The notes under the pieces were generated by a model that was not told the DNA's origin, made no database searches, and was given only the letters and a program-made list of their open reading frames with translations. From assembly GCF_036077095.1 (NCBI RefSeq), contig NZ_CP107960.1:7564001-7628000 (forward strand): DNA of 64,000 nt. The letters are read 5' to 3'. Positions 8,343-17,486 of the stretch are shown here, piece by piece. Position 1 is the first letter of the stretch; each line of letters opens with the position of its first letter. The position numbers and the translations under genes were made by a program. This stretch comes from Streptomyces sp. NBC_00376. Its GTDB lineage: Bacteria > Actinomycetota > Actinomycetes > Streptomycetales > Streptomycetaceae.

Positions 8343-8530
8343 ATAGGGCGATTGCGGCGCATCGGCCGGACGCGGAACCGGTAGCCCGTCAGGCCCAGGA
8401 CAACCAGGAACGGCTCGGACGCCGAAGGTGGGTCATCAAGCGCACCATCAGCGCTTTCTTCGATCTCGCCGACACCATCATCACCGACCGTAGCCCGATC
8501 CGCCGAGCCTGGATCACCCACCGCTGGGGC
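8343..8530 (+). pseudogene. transposase C-terminal remnant (IS5-like)
   Basis: Reading + strand from about 8355, RQAQDNQERLGRRRWVIKRT followed by ISAFFDLADTII resembles the end of an IS5-family transposase, where an R-W-V-I/V-E-R-T motif precedes the last helix (the catalytic Glu would be the E; here it is Lys). No start, inverted repeat or upstream DDE residues are present. It is a short relic, assigned by motif memory only. Confidence 0.4.
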
Positions 8531-8539
8531 CGCTGTCCG

Positions 8540-8715
8540 GCAGCAGGGCCAAGCGGAGCGGCGGCCTCGGCCGGGTCGTCACCGGCAGCAGCGGCCCGGG
8601 GGTCGAGATCGGTGGCCCGCAGGCCGGAGGCGAGCGCGTCGACCTTGAAGCCCTCCCCGGCCGGCGTCTGGGCATGGAGGACGGTGAGGGCGGCCTTGGG
8701 CGACCGGTAGGCGGC
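8540..8715 (-). pseudogene. short-chain dehydrogenase (SDR) fragment
   Basis: On the minus strand the frame reads YRSPKAALTVLHAQTPAGEG, then FKVDALASGLRATDL and AAAAGDDPAEAA. This matches the SDR segment beginning with the catalytic Tyr-x-x-x-Lys (here YRSPK) and continuing through the substrate loop. The Rossmann half is missing, and the fragment ends in unrelated sequence. It lies divergent to an XRE regulator relic, an arrangement commonly seen for intact SDR/XRE pairs in Streptomyces. Confidence 0.5.
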
Positions 8716-8725
8716 GCCGTCGCCA

Positions 8726-8983
8726 GTGCCGGCGGCTACGGTCACCGACCGCCGCACACCGGGTCTGCGCCGCGAAGAGGTGGCGGAGCTCGCCCACATT
8801 TCGCTCGACTACTGCACGCGGATGGAGCAGGCCTGGGGGCCCCGGCCATCGGCCCGGATCCTGAACGAGCTGGGGACCGAGGTCGACGCGCTCAAGGTCC
8901 GGCGGTGGCTGCTCGGCATGGTTGGTGCGATGGCCGGCGTCGTGGGCGCCGCCGCGACGGGGGCGATCGCCCTGCTCCGGTGA
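8726..8983 (+). pseudogene. chimeric relic: XRE regulator piece fused to a membrane tail
   Basis: 85-codon open frame. Residues ~10-50 (RRTPGLRREEVAELAHISLD, RMEQAWGPRPSARIL) match the helix-turn-helix core of MmyB-type XRE regulators. From residue ~50 the sequence changes to EVDALKVRRWLLGMVGAMAG and a hydrophobic Ala/Gly-rich helix, like the C-terminus of small phage membrane or holin-like proteins. The ligand-binding domain of the regulator is absent. I read this as two gene ends joined by deletion. Whether the fused frame is expressed is unknown. Confidence 0.45.
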
Positions 8984-9006
8984 CCTGCCCTTGAGACTGA
9001 GCGCTC

Positions 9007-9032
9007 GCCCGCACGGCACTGGCTGTGCGGGC
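9007..9032 (+). terminator. hairpin after the chimeric relic
   Basis: Perfect 8-bp stem (gcccgcac / gtgcgggc) with a 10-nt loop, followed by cctccttatt, which provides a weak T-rich tail. It resembles a phage late-gene terminator. Confidence 0.55.
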
Positions 9033-9203
9033 CCTCCTTATTGCTCTCCGGCTTTGCGATAGCACATGCTCATGCTGTCTTCCTCTTCGGCTCCTGCGTG
9101 GGAAAAGCGGGAGAAGACCGGGAGGCGAGTGGGAGACGATCATGGCGCGCGGATGCACGGGAATGCTGGAAAGCGCTGGATCGGAATAGAAGTGGAGAGT
9201 TGA
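9033..9203. other. AT-richer spacer next to the right attachment repeat
   Basis: No gene is visible. The stretch is clearly less GC-rich than the flanking chromosome and has no open frame with Streptomyces codon bias. This is where an integrase and attP arm sites would be expected in an intact element, but I find no integrase motif. Confidence 0.5.
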
Positions 9204-10076
9204 TCACCCGGCGGACTCGCCCGCGTGCGGGCTCAGGACTCCCGCGCCGACCAGGACAAAGAGCAAAATGCCCAAAATGATCCGGTAGATGACGAACGGC
9301 ATGAAGCTCTTGGTCGTGATGAACTTCATGAACCAGGCGATGACCGCGTACCCCACACCGAACGCGATAACGGTCGCGAAGATCGTCGGCCCCCACGAGA
9401 CGTGCCCCTCGCCCGCATCCTTCAGCTCGAAGACGCCCGAGGCGAGCACCGCCGGGATCGCGAGCAGGAAGGAGTACCGGGCCGCGGCCTCACGGGTGTA
9501 GCCCATCAGCAGACCGCCGCTGATGGTCGCTCCGGAGCGGGAGACACCCGGGATCAGCGCCATCGCCTGGCAGAAGCCGAAGATCAGGCCGTCCTTCACA
9601 CCGAGTTCCCTGAGCGTCTTGCGCTCCTTGGCGGCCCGGTGCTTCCCGCCCACCTCGTCGCGGGCGGCGAGACGGTCGGCGATGCCGAGGACGATGCCCA
9701 TCACGATCAGCGTGGTGGCGATCAGCCGCAGATCACGGAACGGGCCCTCGATCTGGTCCTTGAACGTCACCCCGAGCACGCCGATGGGGATGGAGCCCAC
9801 GATGACCAGCCAGCCCATCTTGGCATCGTGGTCGCCGCGCATCGACCGGTCGGTCAGCGAACGGAGCCAGGCCGAGACGATCCGGACGATGTCCTTGCGG
9901 AAGTAGATGAGGACTGCCGCCTCCGTGCCGATCTGGGTGATGGCGGTGAACGCCGCACCCGGGTCGTGCCAGCCGGCGAAAGCTGCGGTGAGCCGCAGAT
10001 GTGCGCTGGAGGAGATCGGCAGGAACTCGGTCAGTCCCTGAACGAGGCCCAGGACGAACGATTCGAACCAGCTCAT
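9204..10076 (-). CDS. uppP: undecaprenyl-diphosphatase (BacA/UppP)
   Basis: Membrane enzyme that dephosphorylates undecaprenyl pyrophosphate to recycle the carrier lipid for peptidoglycan synthesis; overexpression confers bacitracin tolerance. 290 residues, multi-pass. Both active-site motifs are present: [13 protein letters not shown] (residues 16-28) and PGVSRSGAT (~175-183). The last ~25 codons (9204-9281) use ATT, TTG and TTT, rare in this chromosome, and differ from the cut-off remnant at 5697, although the protein is nearly the same. I infer that this 3' end was supplied by the integrated element. The gene appears functional. Confidence 0.95.
   Translation of the reverse strand: MSWFESFVLGLVQGLTEFLPISSSAHLRLTAAFAGWHDPGAAFTAITQIGTEAAVLIYFRKDIVRIVSAWLRSLTDRSMRGDHDAKMGWLVIVGSIPIGVLGVTFKDQIEGPFRDLRLIATTLIVMGIVLGIADRLAARDEVGGKHRAAKERKTLRELGVKDGLIFGFCQAMALIPGVSRSGATISGGLLMGYTREAAARYSFLLAIPAVLASGVFELKDAGEGHVSWGPTIFATVIAFGVGYAVIAWFMKFITTKSFMPFVIYRIILGILLFVLVGAGVLSPHAGESAG
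9282..9307. repeat. right attachment-site repeat (attR candidate), inside uppP
   Basis: Second copy of the 26-bp direct repeat, in frame within uppP (codons for FMPFVIYR). To its right the gene continues with ordinary Streptomyces codon use; to its left codon use becomes AT-rich. Confidence 0.75.
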
Positions 10077-10278
10077 GGGGCTTTGGCCATCCCGGAGTGA
10101 TCGTGCATCGGCAGACGGCGATGAGGGCCGTCGGCAGTGTGCGCATTGCGGTCGAATGAGGACAGGGCCATGACGGGCCCCGGAGATCTTCGGTCGGTCG
10201 CGGGCAGGGTACCGCCCTCAGATGAACAGCGTTACGCGTCCCCCGGGCCTTCCGCCGACAGCCTCCGGGCGCCCCTGC

Positions 10279-10992
10279 TCACTCGGCGGCCAGCCGGTGG
10301 CGCTTGCGCCAGGCGACGACGGCCGCGCCGAGCCCCGTCAGCACGATGAAACCCATCGCGGCCAGGAACGCCGGCGATGTCGGTGACGTGGCCTCGCTGC
10401 CCGCGACGACATACGCCGCGGTGTTCGGGATCGAGCCGAGACCGGTGGCGACCAGGAACGGCGGATACCCCATGCGCGACACCGCCGCGCAGTAGTTGGC
10501 CGCCGCGAACGGCACGCCCGGGAACAGCCGCAGCGCCAGCATCGAGCGGAACCCGTGCCTGCTCAACTGGCCGTCCGCCGCCTTCAACCACCGTCCGCGC
10601 AGCAGCGTACGGAGCGCGTCCTGCCCCAGCACCCTGCCCAGCCCGAACGAGATGCCCGCGCCGAGCACCGTCCCCGCCAGCGCGGCGGCCAGCCCCGCCT
10701 GCGTACCGAAGAGAGCGCCCGCGGCGAGATTGAGCAGCGGCCGGGGAACGAAGGCCACGGTGCACACGCCGTACGCGACACCGAAGAGGACCACCGCCAC
10801 GGCGCCGCCGCTGAGCTGGGCGGGCCAGCCGGTGGCGAGCAGCCGCTGGGGCTGGAGGAGGAGCATCGTCGCCGCGGCACCCAGCAGCACGGCCACGAGC
10901 AGCGAGAACCGGGACCAGGGCGAGAGCAGCGCCCTCGTGCAGCGCACGGCGAGGCCGGGGGCGGGCCGGGCTGCGGGGACGGGGTCGAGCAT
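10279..10992 (-). CDS. VTT-domain (TVP38/TMEM64 family) membrane protein
   Basis: 237 residues, multi-pass. A first hydrophobic segment at ~28-46 is followed by the VTT/SNARE-associated domain: AFVPRPLLNLAAGALFG, then GxxxxFxLGRxLG (ISFGLGRVLGQ), and LALRLFPGVPFAAANY near residue 150, the family hallmark (R-x-x-P). These proteins are relatives of DedA and, in eukaryotes, of lipid scramblases; several bacterial members move phospholipid or undecaprenyl phosphate. Lying next to uppP on the same strand, a role in carrier-lipid recycling is conceivable but is inference. The ATG at 10992 has no clear ribosome-binding site. Confidence 0.85.
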   Translation of the reverse strand: MLDPVPAARPAPGLAVRCTRALLSPWSRFSLLVAVLLGAAATMLLLQPQRLLATGWPAQLSGGAVAVVLFGVAYGVCTVAFVPRPLLNLAAGALFGTQAGLAAALAGTVLGAGISFGLGRVLGQDALRTLLRGRWLKAADGQLSRHGFRSMLALRLFPGVPFAAANYCAAVSRMGYPPFLVATGLGSIPNTAAYVVAGSEATSPTSPAFLAAMGFIVLTGLGAAVVAWRKRHRLAAE

Positions 10993-11409
10993 GCCGGGAG
11001 AGTAACCGACACCGGTGGGTGATCGTCGTAACGCACACGGCAGGGGTCGGTCCGCCGATCCCGTTTCCGTCGTCCGCCCGGCGTCGGGGGCCGGCCGAAC
11101 TCCCTTGCCCGCACCGCGGCGTACGCCGGAAAACCATTCGACGCCGCCGGGCCCGTCGGACATGATCGGACCCATGTTCCGGTACGCCTTCCTCGCAGCG
11201 CCGTCCGCAGTCGCGGACGCGCCGAAGGCTGCCGTGAGCCCCTTCATCGCAGCGGCACCTGTCGCAGCGGCAGCGTTCACCGCTGCTGCCGCGCCCATCG
11301 GCGGCGCCCGAAGCTGACCCTCCCCCGACAGTCCGGCGGACCCCGCAAGGGGAGGGTCGGCCGGGCCCTGGGGTCTTCTCTCTCAGCTTCGAACACCAAG
11401 GAATGAGCC
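10993..11409. other. 417-bp region upstream of tuf3
   Basis: No convincing gene. A 51-codon Ala-rich frame (11163-11315) exists but has weak codon bias and no ribosome-binding site. The notable content is the composite hairpin at 11316-11358, about 50 nt before the tuf3 start. The tuf3 promoter must lie here; I cannot place it confidently. Confidence 0.5.
11316..11358 (+). promoter_or_regulatory. composite hairpin in the tuf3 leader
   Basis: Outer 10-bp perfect stem (gaccctcccc / ggggagggtc) enclosing a small inner stem (gtcc-ggc-ggac). It lies 51 nt before the tuf3 ATG. It could terminate upstream transcription or act as an attenuator for tuf3. The sequence alone cannot decide. Confidence 0.5.
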
Positions 11410-12597
<1,188 letters not shown>

Positions 12598-12605
12598 ACC
12601 GCCAA

Positions 12606-12640
12606 GGGCCCGCTTCCCGTACCCCGCGGGAGGCGGGCCC
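12606..12640 (+). terminator. terminator after tuf3
   Basis: 13-bp stem (12606-12618 with 12628-12640, one non-Watson-Crick pair; gggcccgc...gcgggccc) and a 9-nt loop, 8 nt after the tuf3 stop. There is no T-run. Confidence 0.7.
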
Positions 12641-12663
12641 GTGCCGTGCGCGAGACTGACGGC

Positions 12664-13509
12664 ATGACAGACACAGCATTGGTGCTCGGTGCCGGTGGAG
12701 TCACCGGCAGTGCGTGGGAGACCGGGATCCTGCACGGCCTCGCGAAGGCGGGCGTGGACCTCTCCGCGGCGGATCTGATCATCGGCAGCTCGGCGGGAGC
12801 GGTGGTCGGCGCGCAGTTGGCCTCCGGACTGCTCGGTCTTCCCGAACTCTACGAACTCCAGCTCGCTGATCCGCAGGACATGACGGGCGGCAGGCTCGGC
12901 CCGCTCATGCTGCTGCGGTACGCGGGGGCCGTACTCTCCGCGCGGACCCCCGAGGCGTACGGCCGGAAGCTGGGCAGGATCGCGCAGGACGCCCGGCCCG
13001 GCATCACCGAGGAGCAACGACGCGAGGCGATCGCGAGCCGTCTCCTGTCGCCGGAGTGGCCTGGGAGGCCCCTGCTCGTCACCGCCGTCGACGCCACGAC
13101 CGGTGAACTCCACACGTTCGACAGGGACGGTGAGGTATCCCTCGTCGACGCCGTCACGGCGAGCTGCGCGGTCCCCGGCGTCTGGCCCGTCACCCGTATT
13201 CAGGGGCGGACCTGGATCGACGGCGGGGTGCACTCCACGGCCAACGCCCAGCTCGCCGCCGGATACGGACGCGTCGTCGTCATCGCGCCCTCGGCGAGCG
13301 GCAACAAGGCCATCGCCTCACCGCGCTCACAGGCGGCCGCACTCGCCGCGGACGGTGCCCGGGTCGAGGTCATCACCCCGGACGCGGCCGCGAAGAAGGC
13401 ATTCGGCCGCAACCCCCTCGACCCGAGCTGCCGGGCAGCGGCGGCCCGCGCCGGGCTCGAACAGTCGGCCGCACACACCGAAGCCGTCGCCACGGTGCTG
13501 AGCAGCTGA
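12664..13509 (+). CDS. patatin-like phospholipase family protein
   Basis: 281 residues. The glycine-rich oxyanion loop GAGGVTGSAWE (~9-19), the nucleophile motif GSSAG (~41-45) and the catalytic Asp in DGG (~189-191, WIDGGVHS) form the complete Ser-Asp dyad of patatins. These are cytoplasmic or membrane-associated lipid acyl hydrolases; the substrate is unknown. Start ATG at 12664, seven residues before the first conserved strand. It lies downstream of the tuf3 terminator and 22 nt upstream of the next gene in the same direction, so both may be co-transcribed. Confidence 0.88.
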   Translation: MTDTALVLGAGGVTGSAWETGILHGLAKAGVDLSAADLIIGSSAGAVVGAQLASGLLGLPELYELQLADPQDMTGGRLGPLMLLRYAGAVLSARTPEAYGRKLGRIAQDARPGITEEQRREAIASRLLSPEWPGRPLLVTAVDATTGELHTFDRDGEVSLVDAVTASCAVPGVWPVTRIQGRTWIDGGVHSTANAQLAAGYGRVVVIAPSASGNKAIASPRSQAAALAADGARVEVITPDAAAKKAFGRNPLDPSCRAAAARAGLEQSAAHTEAVATVLSS

Positions 13510-13531
13510 TCCGGCACCCCACAATGGGGGA

Positions 13532-14377
13532 GTGAACGACTCGATACCCGTCATCCGGGACGTGGACCAGGGCACCGCCAGACTCCTCCCCGACGTGGAC
13601 CGGGACCGGGCCTGGCTGCTCACCGTCGACGGGGCGCCCCAGTCCTACGTCGACCTCGACGCGCCGGAGCACCTCGAGTTCGAGTACGCCCGGCGGCTCG
13701 CCCATGTCGTCGACTGCGCGGCCGGGCCGGGCGCACCGCTGGACGTACTCCACCTCGGCGGCGGTGCGCTCACCCTGCCCCGCTACACCGCCGCGACCAG
13801 ACCCGGCTCCCGCCAGGACGTCGCAGAGGCCGATCTCGGGCTCCTCGAACTGGTCGCCGAGCAGCTTCCGCTCCCCGACCACAGCGGGATCACCGTGCAC
13901 GGCACGGACGCCCGGGGCCTGCTGGAGCGGACCGCGCCCGCTTCCCTCGACATCCTGATCGCGGATGTCTTCGGCGGCTCGCGGGTGCCCGCCCACCTCA
14001 CCTCCGTCGAGTACGCGCGGGCTGCCCGCCGTACGCTGCGGGACCACGGGATCTACGCGGCGAACCTCGCGGACGGCGCGCCCTTCGGCTTCCTCCGCTC
14101 CCAACTGGCCACCGTCGCGGCCGTCTTCGAGGAACTCGCGCTCATCGCCGAACCCGCGGTGCTGCGCGGCCGGCGCTTCGGCAACGTCATCCTGGTCGCC
14201 TCGCCGAGCCCCATCGACACCGCTGCGCTGACCCGTCGCTGCGCCGGCGACGCCTTCCCCGCCCGGGTCGAGTACGGTGCCGCGCTGGACCGGCTGGCCG
14301 GTGGCGCCCGGCCCGTCGGCGACGGTGAGGCGGTCGCCTCACCCGAGCCGCCCGACGGAGCCTTCAGCATCGGCTGA
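13532..14377 (+). CDS. spermidine synthase-like methyltransferase-fold protein
   Basis: 281 residues with the class I AdoMet/spermidine-synthase fold: SYVDLDAPEHLEFEYARRL near residue 32, the glycine loop LHLGGGALTLPRY (~73-85), VAEADLGLLELV in place of the usual V-E-x-D strand, and ADVFGGSRVP (~147-156) corresponding to the D-A-F/Y region. Such stand-alone actinobacterial proteins are often annotated as spermidine synthases, but the polyamine site is not clearly conserved, so the substrate is open. GTG start with ggggga just upstream. Its last 39 bp overlap the convergent MFS gene. Confidence 0.75.
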   Translation: MNDSIPVIRDVDQGTARLLPDVDRDRAWLLTVDGAPQSYVDLDAPEHLEFEYARRLAHVVDCAAGPGAPLDVLHLGGGALTLPRYTAATRPGSRQDVAEADLGLLELVAEQLPLPDHSGITVHGTDARGLLERTAPASLDILIADVFGGSRVPAHLTSVEYARAARRTLRDHGIYAANLADGAPFGFLRSQLATVAAVFEELALIAEPAVLRGRRFGNVILVASPSPIDTAALTRRCAGDAFPARVEYGAALDRLAGGARPVGDGEAVASPEPPDGAFSIG

Positions 14378-15640
14378 CACCGGCCCCCGGTCCTTCCCCG
14401 CCGCGACCTCGGTGATCTCCGGGGCCCGGGTCAGCCGGCGTACCTCCGGAACGAACAGCACGGCCCCGGTGACCAGCACGATCAGCGCCGCGCACCCCCA
14501 CAGGGCCTCGCTCCGCCCGACCAGCGACTCCACCGGACCGGCGAGCGCGGTGGCGACCGGCATCATCGCCACCGAGCCGAACCAGTCGTACGCCGAGACG
14601 CGCGAGAGCTTCTCCTCCGGGATCTCCTGGTGCATGGCCGTCATCCACGAGACCCCGAACACCTCGATGGCGACGCCGCTGACGAACATCACCGCGCAGA
14701 GCGCGCCCACGGGCAACGGCACCGCGAGGCCCGCCGACGGCAGCGCCAGCGGGAAGACGCAGAGCGTTCCGGCCAGCAGCAGCCGCCTGGGCTTCCAGCG
14801 CGTCATCAGCAGCGCCCCGCCCAAGGTGCCGGCCCCGAACGCGGCGAGCGCGAAGCCCCAGGGGCGGGCGCCACCGAGCTCGTCCCGGGCGACCAGCGGA
14901 CCGTACACCGACTCGGCCGCACCCACGGCGGCGACCACCACCGAGAACTGGGCCACGATGCTCCACAGCCAGGAGCGGCCGATGAACTCCTGCCAGCCGT
15001 CCCGCATGTCGGCGAGCAGGCCGCCGCCCGGAGTGCGCGGGGGAATGTGACCGACGTCCAGGAACGCGCGCAGCGCACCCGCCACCGCGAAGGCCGCGGC
15101 GTCGACGGCCAGCACCCAGCCGGGATCCATCGCCGCGATCATGGCGCCGCCGAGTGCCGCGCCGCCGATCGTCGCGCCCTGCGTGGCCATCCGGAACAGC
15201 GCGAAGGCACGGCTCGCCTGCTCACGGCTGACGCTGGACATCAGCATGCCCTCGGCAGCCGGGTTGAAGAACGCCTGCCCGGTGCCGCACAACGCGGTGA
15301 GCAGCATCATCTGCCACAGCTTCGGGTCACCGGCCAGGACCAGCCAGGCGAACGCGGCCTGCGAGAGGCAGTTGAGGGTGTTGGCCGCGACCATCACCCG
15401 GTGGCGCGGCAGCCGGTCCGCGATCGCCCCGCCGATCAGCAGGAAGAGCACCAGGGGCGCGGTCCTGGCGGCGGCCACCAGACCGACGTCGCCGCCGTCA
15501 CCGCCCGCCTTCAGAACGGCGAACGCCGCCGCGATCAGCGCGCCATGGGTACCCAGGCCCGTGATGATCGCGGCGGCGGTCAGCAGACGGTAGTTGCGGC
15601 CGGGGTGCGGCGGACGGGATGCGGAGGCGGCGACAGTCAC
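14339..15640 (-). CDS. MFS exporter
   Basis: About 433 residues with some 12 hydrophobic segments. The MFS loop motif between TM2 and TM3 is seen as GGAIADRLPRHRVM (G-x-x-x-D-R-x-x-R-R variant). The overall layout resembles the EntS/MefA-like drug or siderophore exporter group. GTG at 15640 is preferred because conserved sequence begins soon after; an ATG at 15676 adds 12 residues. A gatagt element lies just upstream of the GTG, so a leaderless transcript is possible. The substrate cannot be predicted. Its 3' end overlaps the spermidine synthase-like gene by 39 bp, tail to tail. Confidence 0.85.
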   Translation of the reverse strand: MTVAASASRPPHPGRNYRLLTAAAIITGLGTHGALIAAAFAVLKAGGDGGDVGLVAAARTAPLVLFLLIGGAIADRLPRHRVMVAANTLNCLSQAAFAWLVLAGDPKLWQMMLLTALCGTGQAFFNPAAEGMLMSSVSREQASRAFALFRMATQGATIGGAALGGAMIAAMDPGWVLAVDAAAFAVAGALRAFLDVGHIPPRTPGGGLLADMRDGWQEFIGRSWLWSIVAQFSVVVAAVGAAESVYGPLVARDELGGARPWGFALAAFGAGTLGGALLMTRWKPRRLLLAGTLCVFPLALPSAGLAVPLPVGALCAVMFVSGVAIEVFGVSWMTAMHQEIPEEKLSRVSAYDWFGSVAMMPVATALAGPVESLVGRSEALWGCAALIVLVTGAVLFVPEVRRLTRAPEITEVAAGKDRGPVSADAEGSVGRLG

Positions 15641-15702
15641 CAGGGGACTATCGCCGCCGCGCCCCCGCCGTGCCAACTGATTTCCCGGCGGAAGGAACGG
15701 GG

Positions 15703-16737
15703 TCAGGGGGCGGGGGTGACGTCCACCAGCCGCACGGTGCTCAGGATCTTCTCGATCGTCGTGTCGGGGAGTTCGTCCTTGACGGAGTCGGCTCCGTACA
15801 GGACCCAGGACGCGAACTCACCCTTCTTGTTCTTGAAGGTGAAGGCGATGGCCTTGCCGTCGCTGTCGCACTTCTCCTTCTTCGTGACGTTCGGGGCGGT
15901 GGCGGTGACGACCTGGCCGGTGAGACCCGACTTGGTGGTGTACTGCTTGGCCTCGGTGAACTTGATGGTGCTCTCCGGCATGTGCTGCGCGTAGGCGGCC
16001 CACACCCAGGTGCCGGCCTCGCTGTGGGCGTTCTTGGCGGCGTCGGTGGCGCCCTGGGCGCCTCTGGTGCCGGCGCTCGCGAGGCTCATGTCCTCCTTGA
16101 CGCCGTCCTTGTCGGTGTCGTCCACGCACCACTTCTTCTGGAAGAACGCCGGCGCGGAGAAGAGGATGAGGGGCGAGCCGTCCCCCTTCTTCTCGTCCTC
16201 GAAGTACGAGCCTGTGCCGGGCCCCCCGACCTCCCAGTCCCCAGGCACGTCGAACTGCGTGCCCCACTTGGGGTTGGTGACGACCTTCCACCCGGGGATG
16301 AGGGGCTTGGGGTCTCCGTCCTCGCCGCGCGGGTTCGCCTCGCCGGACGCGGAGGCGGAACCTGACGGCTTGGCGGGTGCCGAGGACTGCTTGTCGTCGG
16401 CGACGTCCTTGCCCTTGTCGTCCTTGTTCATCACGACGACACCGGTCACCACGGCGGCCACGACCACCGCGGTGGCCGCGACGATCGCGATGGCGGTGGT
16501 CTTCTTCTTGTTGTTGTCGCCGGGCTGCGGAGCACCGGGCGGACCGGGCACCGCGTACTGCGGCACGGTCGGCTGCTGGTACGGGTTCGGCTGCGCGTAG
16601 CCGGGCTGCTGTCCCTGCTGCTGATATCCCGGCTGCTGATAGGGATTCGGCTGCTGGTACCCCGGCTGCTGGTACGGGTTCTGATTCTGGTCCTGCGGGT
16701 TTTGCTCGCCCCCGGGCGGCTGCTGTCCTGGCCACAT
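15703..16737 (-). CDS. membrane-anchored protein with Gln/Pro/Tyr-rich repeats
   Basis: 344 residues. Residues 1-~75 are a low-complexity cytoplasmic region built from repeated NPYQQPGYQQ-like units. KKKTTAIAIV starts a single transmembrane helix (~79-101), followed by an acidic Ser/Pro linker and a ~220-residue extracytoplasmic domain (from PGWKVVTNPKWGTQFDVPGD) with two Cys that could form a disulfide. I know similar Streptomyces proteins only as hypothetical membrane proteins. The proline/glutamine-rich N-terminus is of the kind found next to Ser/Thr kinases or ESX-like regulators, but none is adjacent. Confidence 0.75.
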   Translation of the reverse strand: MWPGQQPPGGEQNPQDQNQNPYQQPGYQQPNPYQQPGYQQQGQQPGYAQPNPYQQPTVPQYAVPGPPGAPQPGDNNKKKTTAIAIVAATAVVVAAVVTGVVVMNKDDKGKDVADDKQSSAPAKPSGSASASGEANPRGEDGDPKPLIPGWKVVTNPKWGTQFDVPGDWEVGGPGTGSYFEDEKKGDGSPLILFSAPAFFQKKWCVDDTDKDGVKEDMSLASAGTRGAQGATDAAKNAHSEAGTWVWAAYAQHMPESTIKFTEAKQYTTKSGLTGQVVTATAPNVTKKEKCDSDGKAIAFTFKNKKGEFASWVLYGADSVKDELPDTTIEKILSTVRLVDVTPAP

Positions 16738-16875
16738 GGCGAGTAACGATAGAGGGGCGGTGGCCGGTCTGCTACGCCCGCCCCTGTGTGCGGACGGTGA
16801 AGGAAGCGATCGGGGAGGACCACCCGAGGCTCCCGGGGATGGCCAAAAAGTTCTACTCGTGAGTAACATCTGGCC

Positions 16876-17328
16876 ATGAGTGCTGAACAGATGACCGTCG
16901 GCGAGATGCTCGTCGCAACGGTTCCGATGGCCCGGACCCTCAACCTCGAATTCCTGGAGACGACCGCCGAGCGCGCGGTGGTCCGCCTGCCGGACCAGGC
17001 CGAGTACCACAACCACATCGGCGGACCGCACGCCGGAGCGATGTTCACGCTGGCGGAATCGGCGAGCGGGGCGATCGTCATCGCCGCCTTCGGCGACCAG
17101 ATGTCGCGCGCCGTGCCGCTCGCGGTGAAGGCGGAGATCGGCTACAAGAAGCTGGCCAAGGGAGTCGTCACCGCGACGGCGACCCTCGGCCGCCCGGTGG
17201 CCGAGGTCATTGCCGAACTCGACGAGGGCAAGCGGCCGGAGTTCCCCGTGACCATCGAGATCCAGCGCGCGGACGGCGCGGTGACCGGTGAGATGACGGT
17301 CGTCTGGACGCTGCGCCCCAACGCCTGA
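16876..17328 (+). CDS. hotdog-fold thioesterase-like protein (PaaI/DUF4442)
   Basis: 150 residues. The hotdog signature is HNHIGGPHAGAMFTLAES (about residues 45-62), with the HxGA-type loop preceding the long central helix. C-terminal strands end at WTLRPNA. Hotdog proteins of this group hydrolyse acyl-CoA thioesters; the exact substrate is unknown. The protein has no signal peptide. The gene is divergent to the repeat membrane protein, is monocistronic and is followed by a good terminator. Confidence 0.85.
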   Translation: MSAEQMTVGEMLVATVPMARTLNLEFLETTAERAVVRLPDQAEYHNHIGGPHAGAMFTLAESASGAIVIAAFGDQMSRAVPLAVKAEIGYKKLAKGVVTATATLGRPVAEVIAELDEGKRPEFPVTIEIQRADGAVTGEMTVVWTLRPNA

Positions 17329-17349
17329 TTCCGGCCGGCTTCGCGAAGT

Positions 17350-17388
17350 GCCGCCACGTGCCCCGGGGGAGGGCGCGTGGCGGCTTTT
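17350..17388 (+). terminator. rho-independent terminator
   Basis: Stem of 12 bp with one mismatch (gccgccacgtgc / gcgcgtggcggc), about a 12-nt loop, and a real tttt tail. It lies 22 nt after the hotdog gene stop. Confidence 0.8.
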
Positions 17389-17486
17389 CGGGCTGTCCGG
17401 GCAACTGGCGGGACAGGTAGGCTTCCCGCCGTGCGCCGAGGAGTTGCCCGGCGGGCAACAGGCATCAGTTACGGGAGGAACCGGCG

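Larger units (their letters stand above)
5775..9307. mobile_element. decayed integrated element in the 3' end of uppP
   Basis: A 26-bp perfect direct repeat at 5775-5800 and 9282-9307 brackets the block, which is therefore 3,507 bp from repeat to repeat. The repeat lies within the codons for FMPFVIYR of uppP. One copy is in the cut-off 3' remnant and the other is in the intact gene, whose last codons come from the element side. Inside are a phage structural gene fragment, a small phage-like gene, an endolysin N-terminal fragment, a transposase-like fragment, SDR and XRE relics, and an intact PP2C gene. No integrase is left. This is the pattern expected of a tyrosine-recombinase element after heavy deletion. 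Confidence 0.75.

Noticed and set aside
5775..9307. IS element or composite transposon as the cause of the uppP duplication
   Set aside because: No terminal inverted repeats at 5775 or 9307, and the repeat lies in frame in the gene with a restored 3' end, which fits site-specific integration better.
11163..11317. 51-codon Ala-rich frame upstream of tuf3
   Set aside because: No ribosome-binding site, weak third-position bias, and its end merges with the hairpin.
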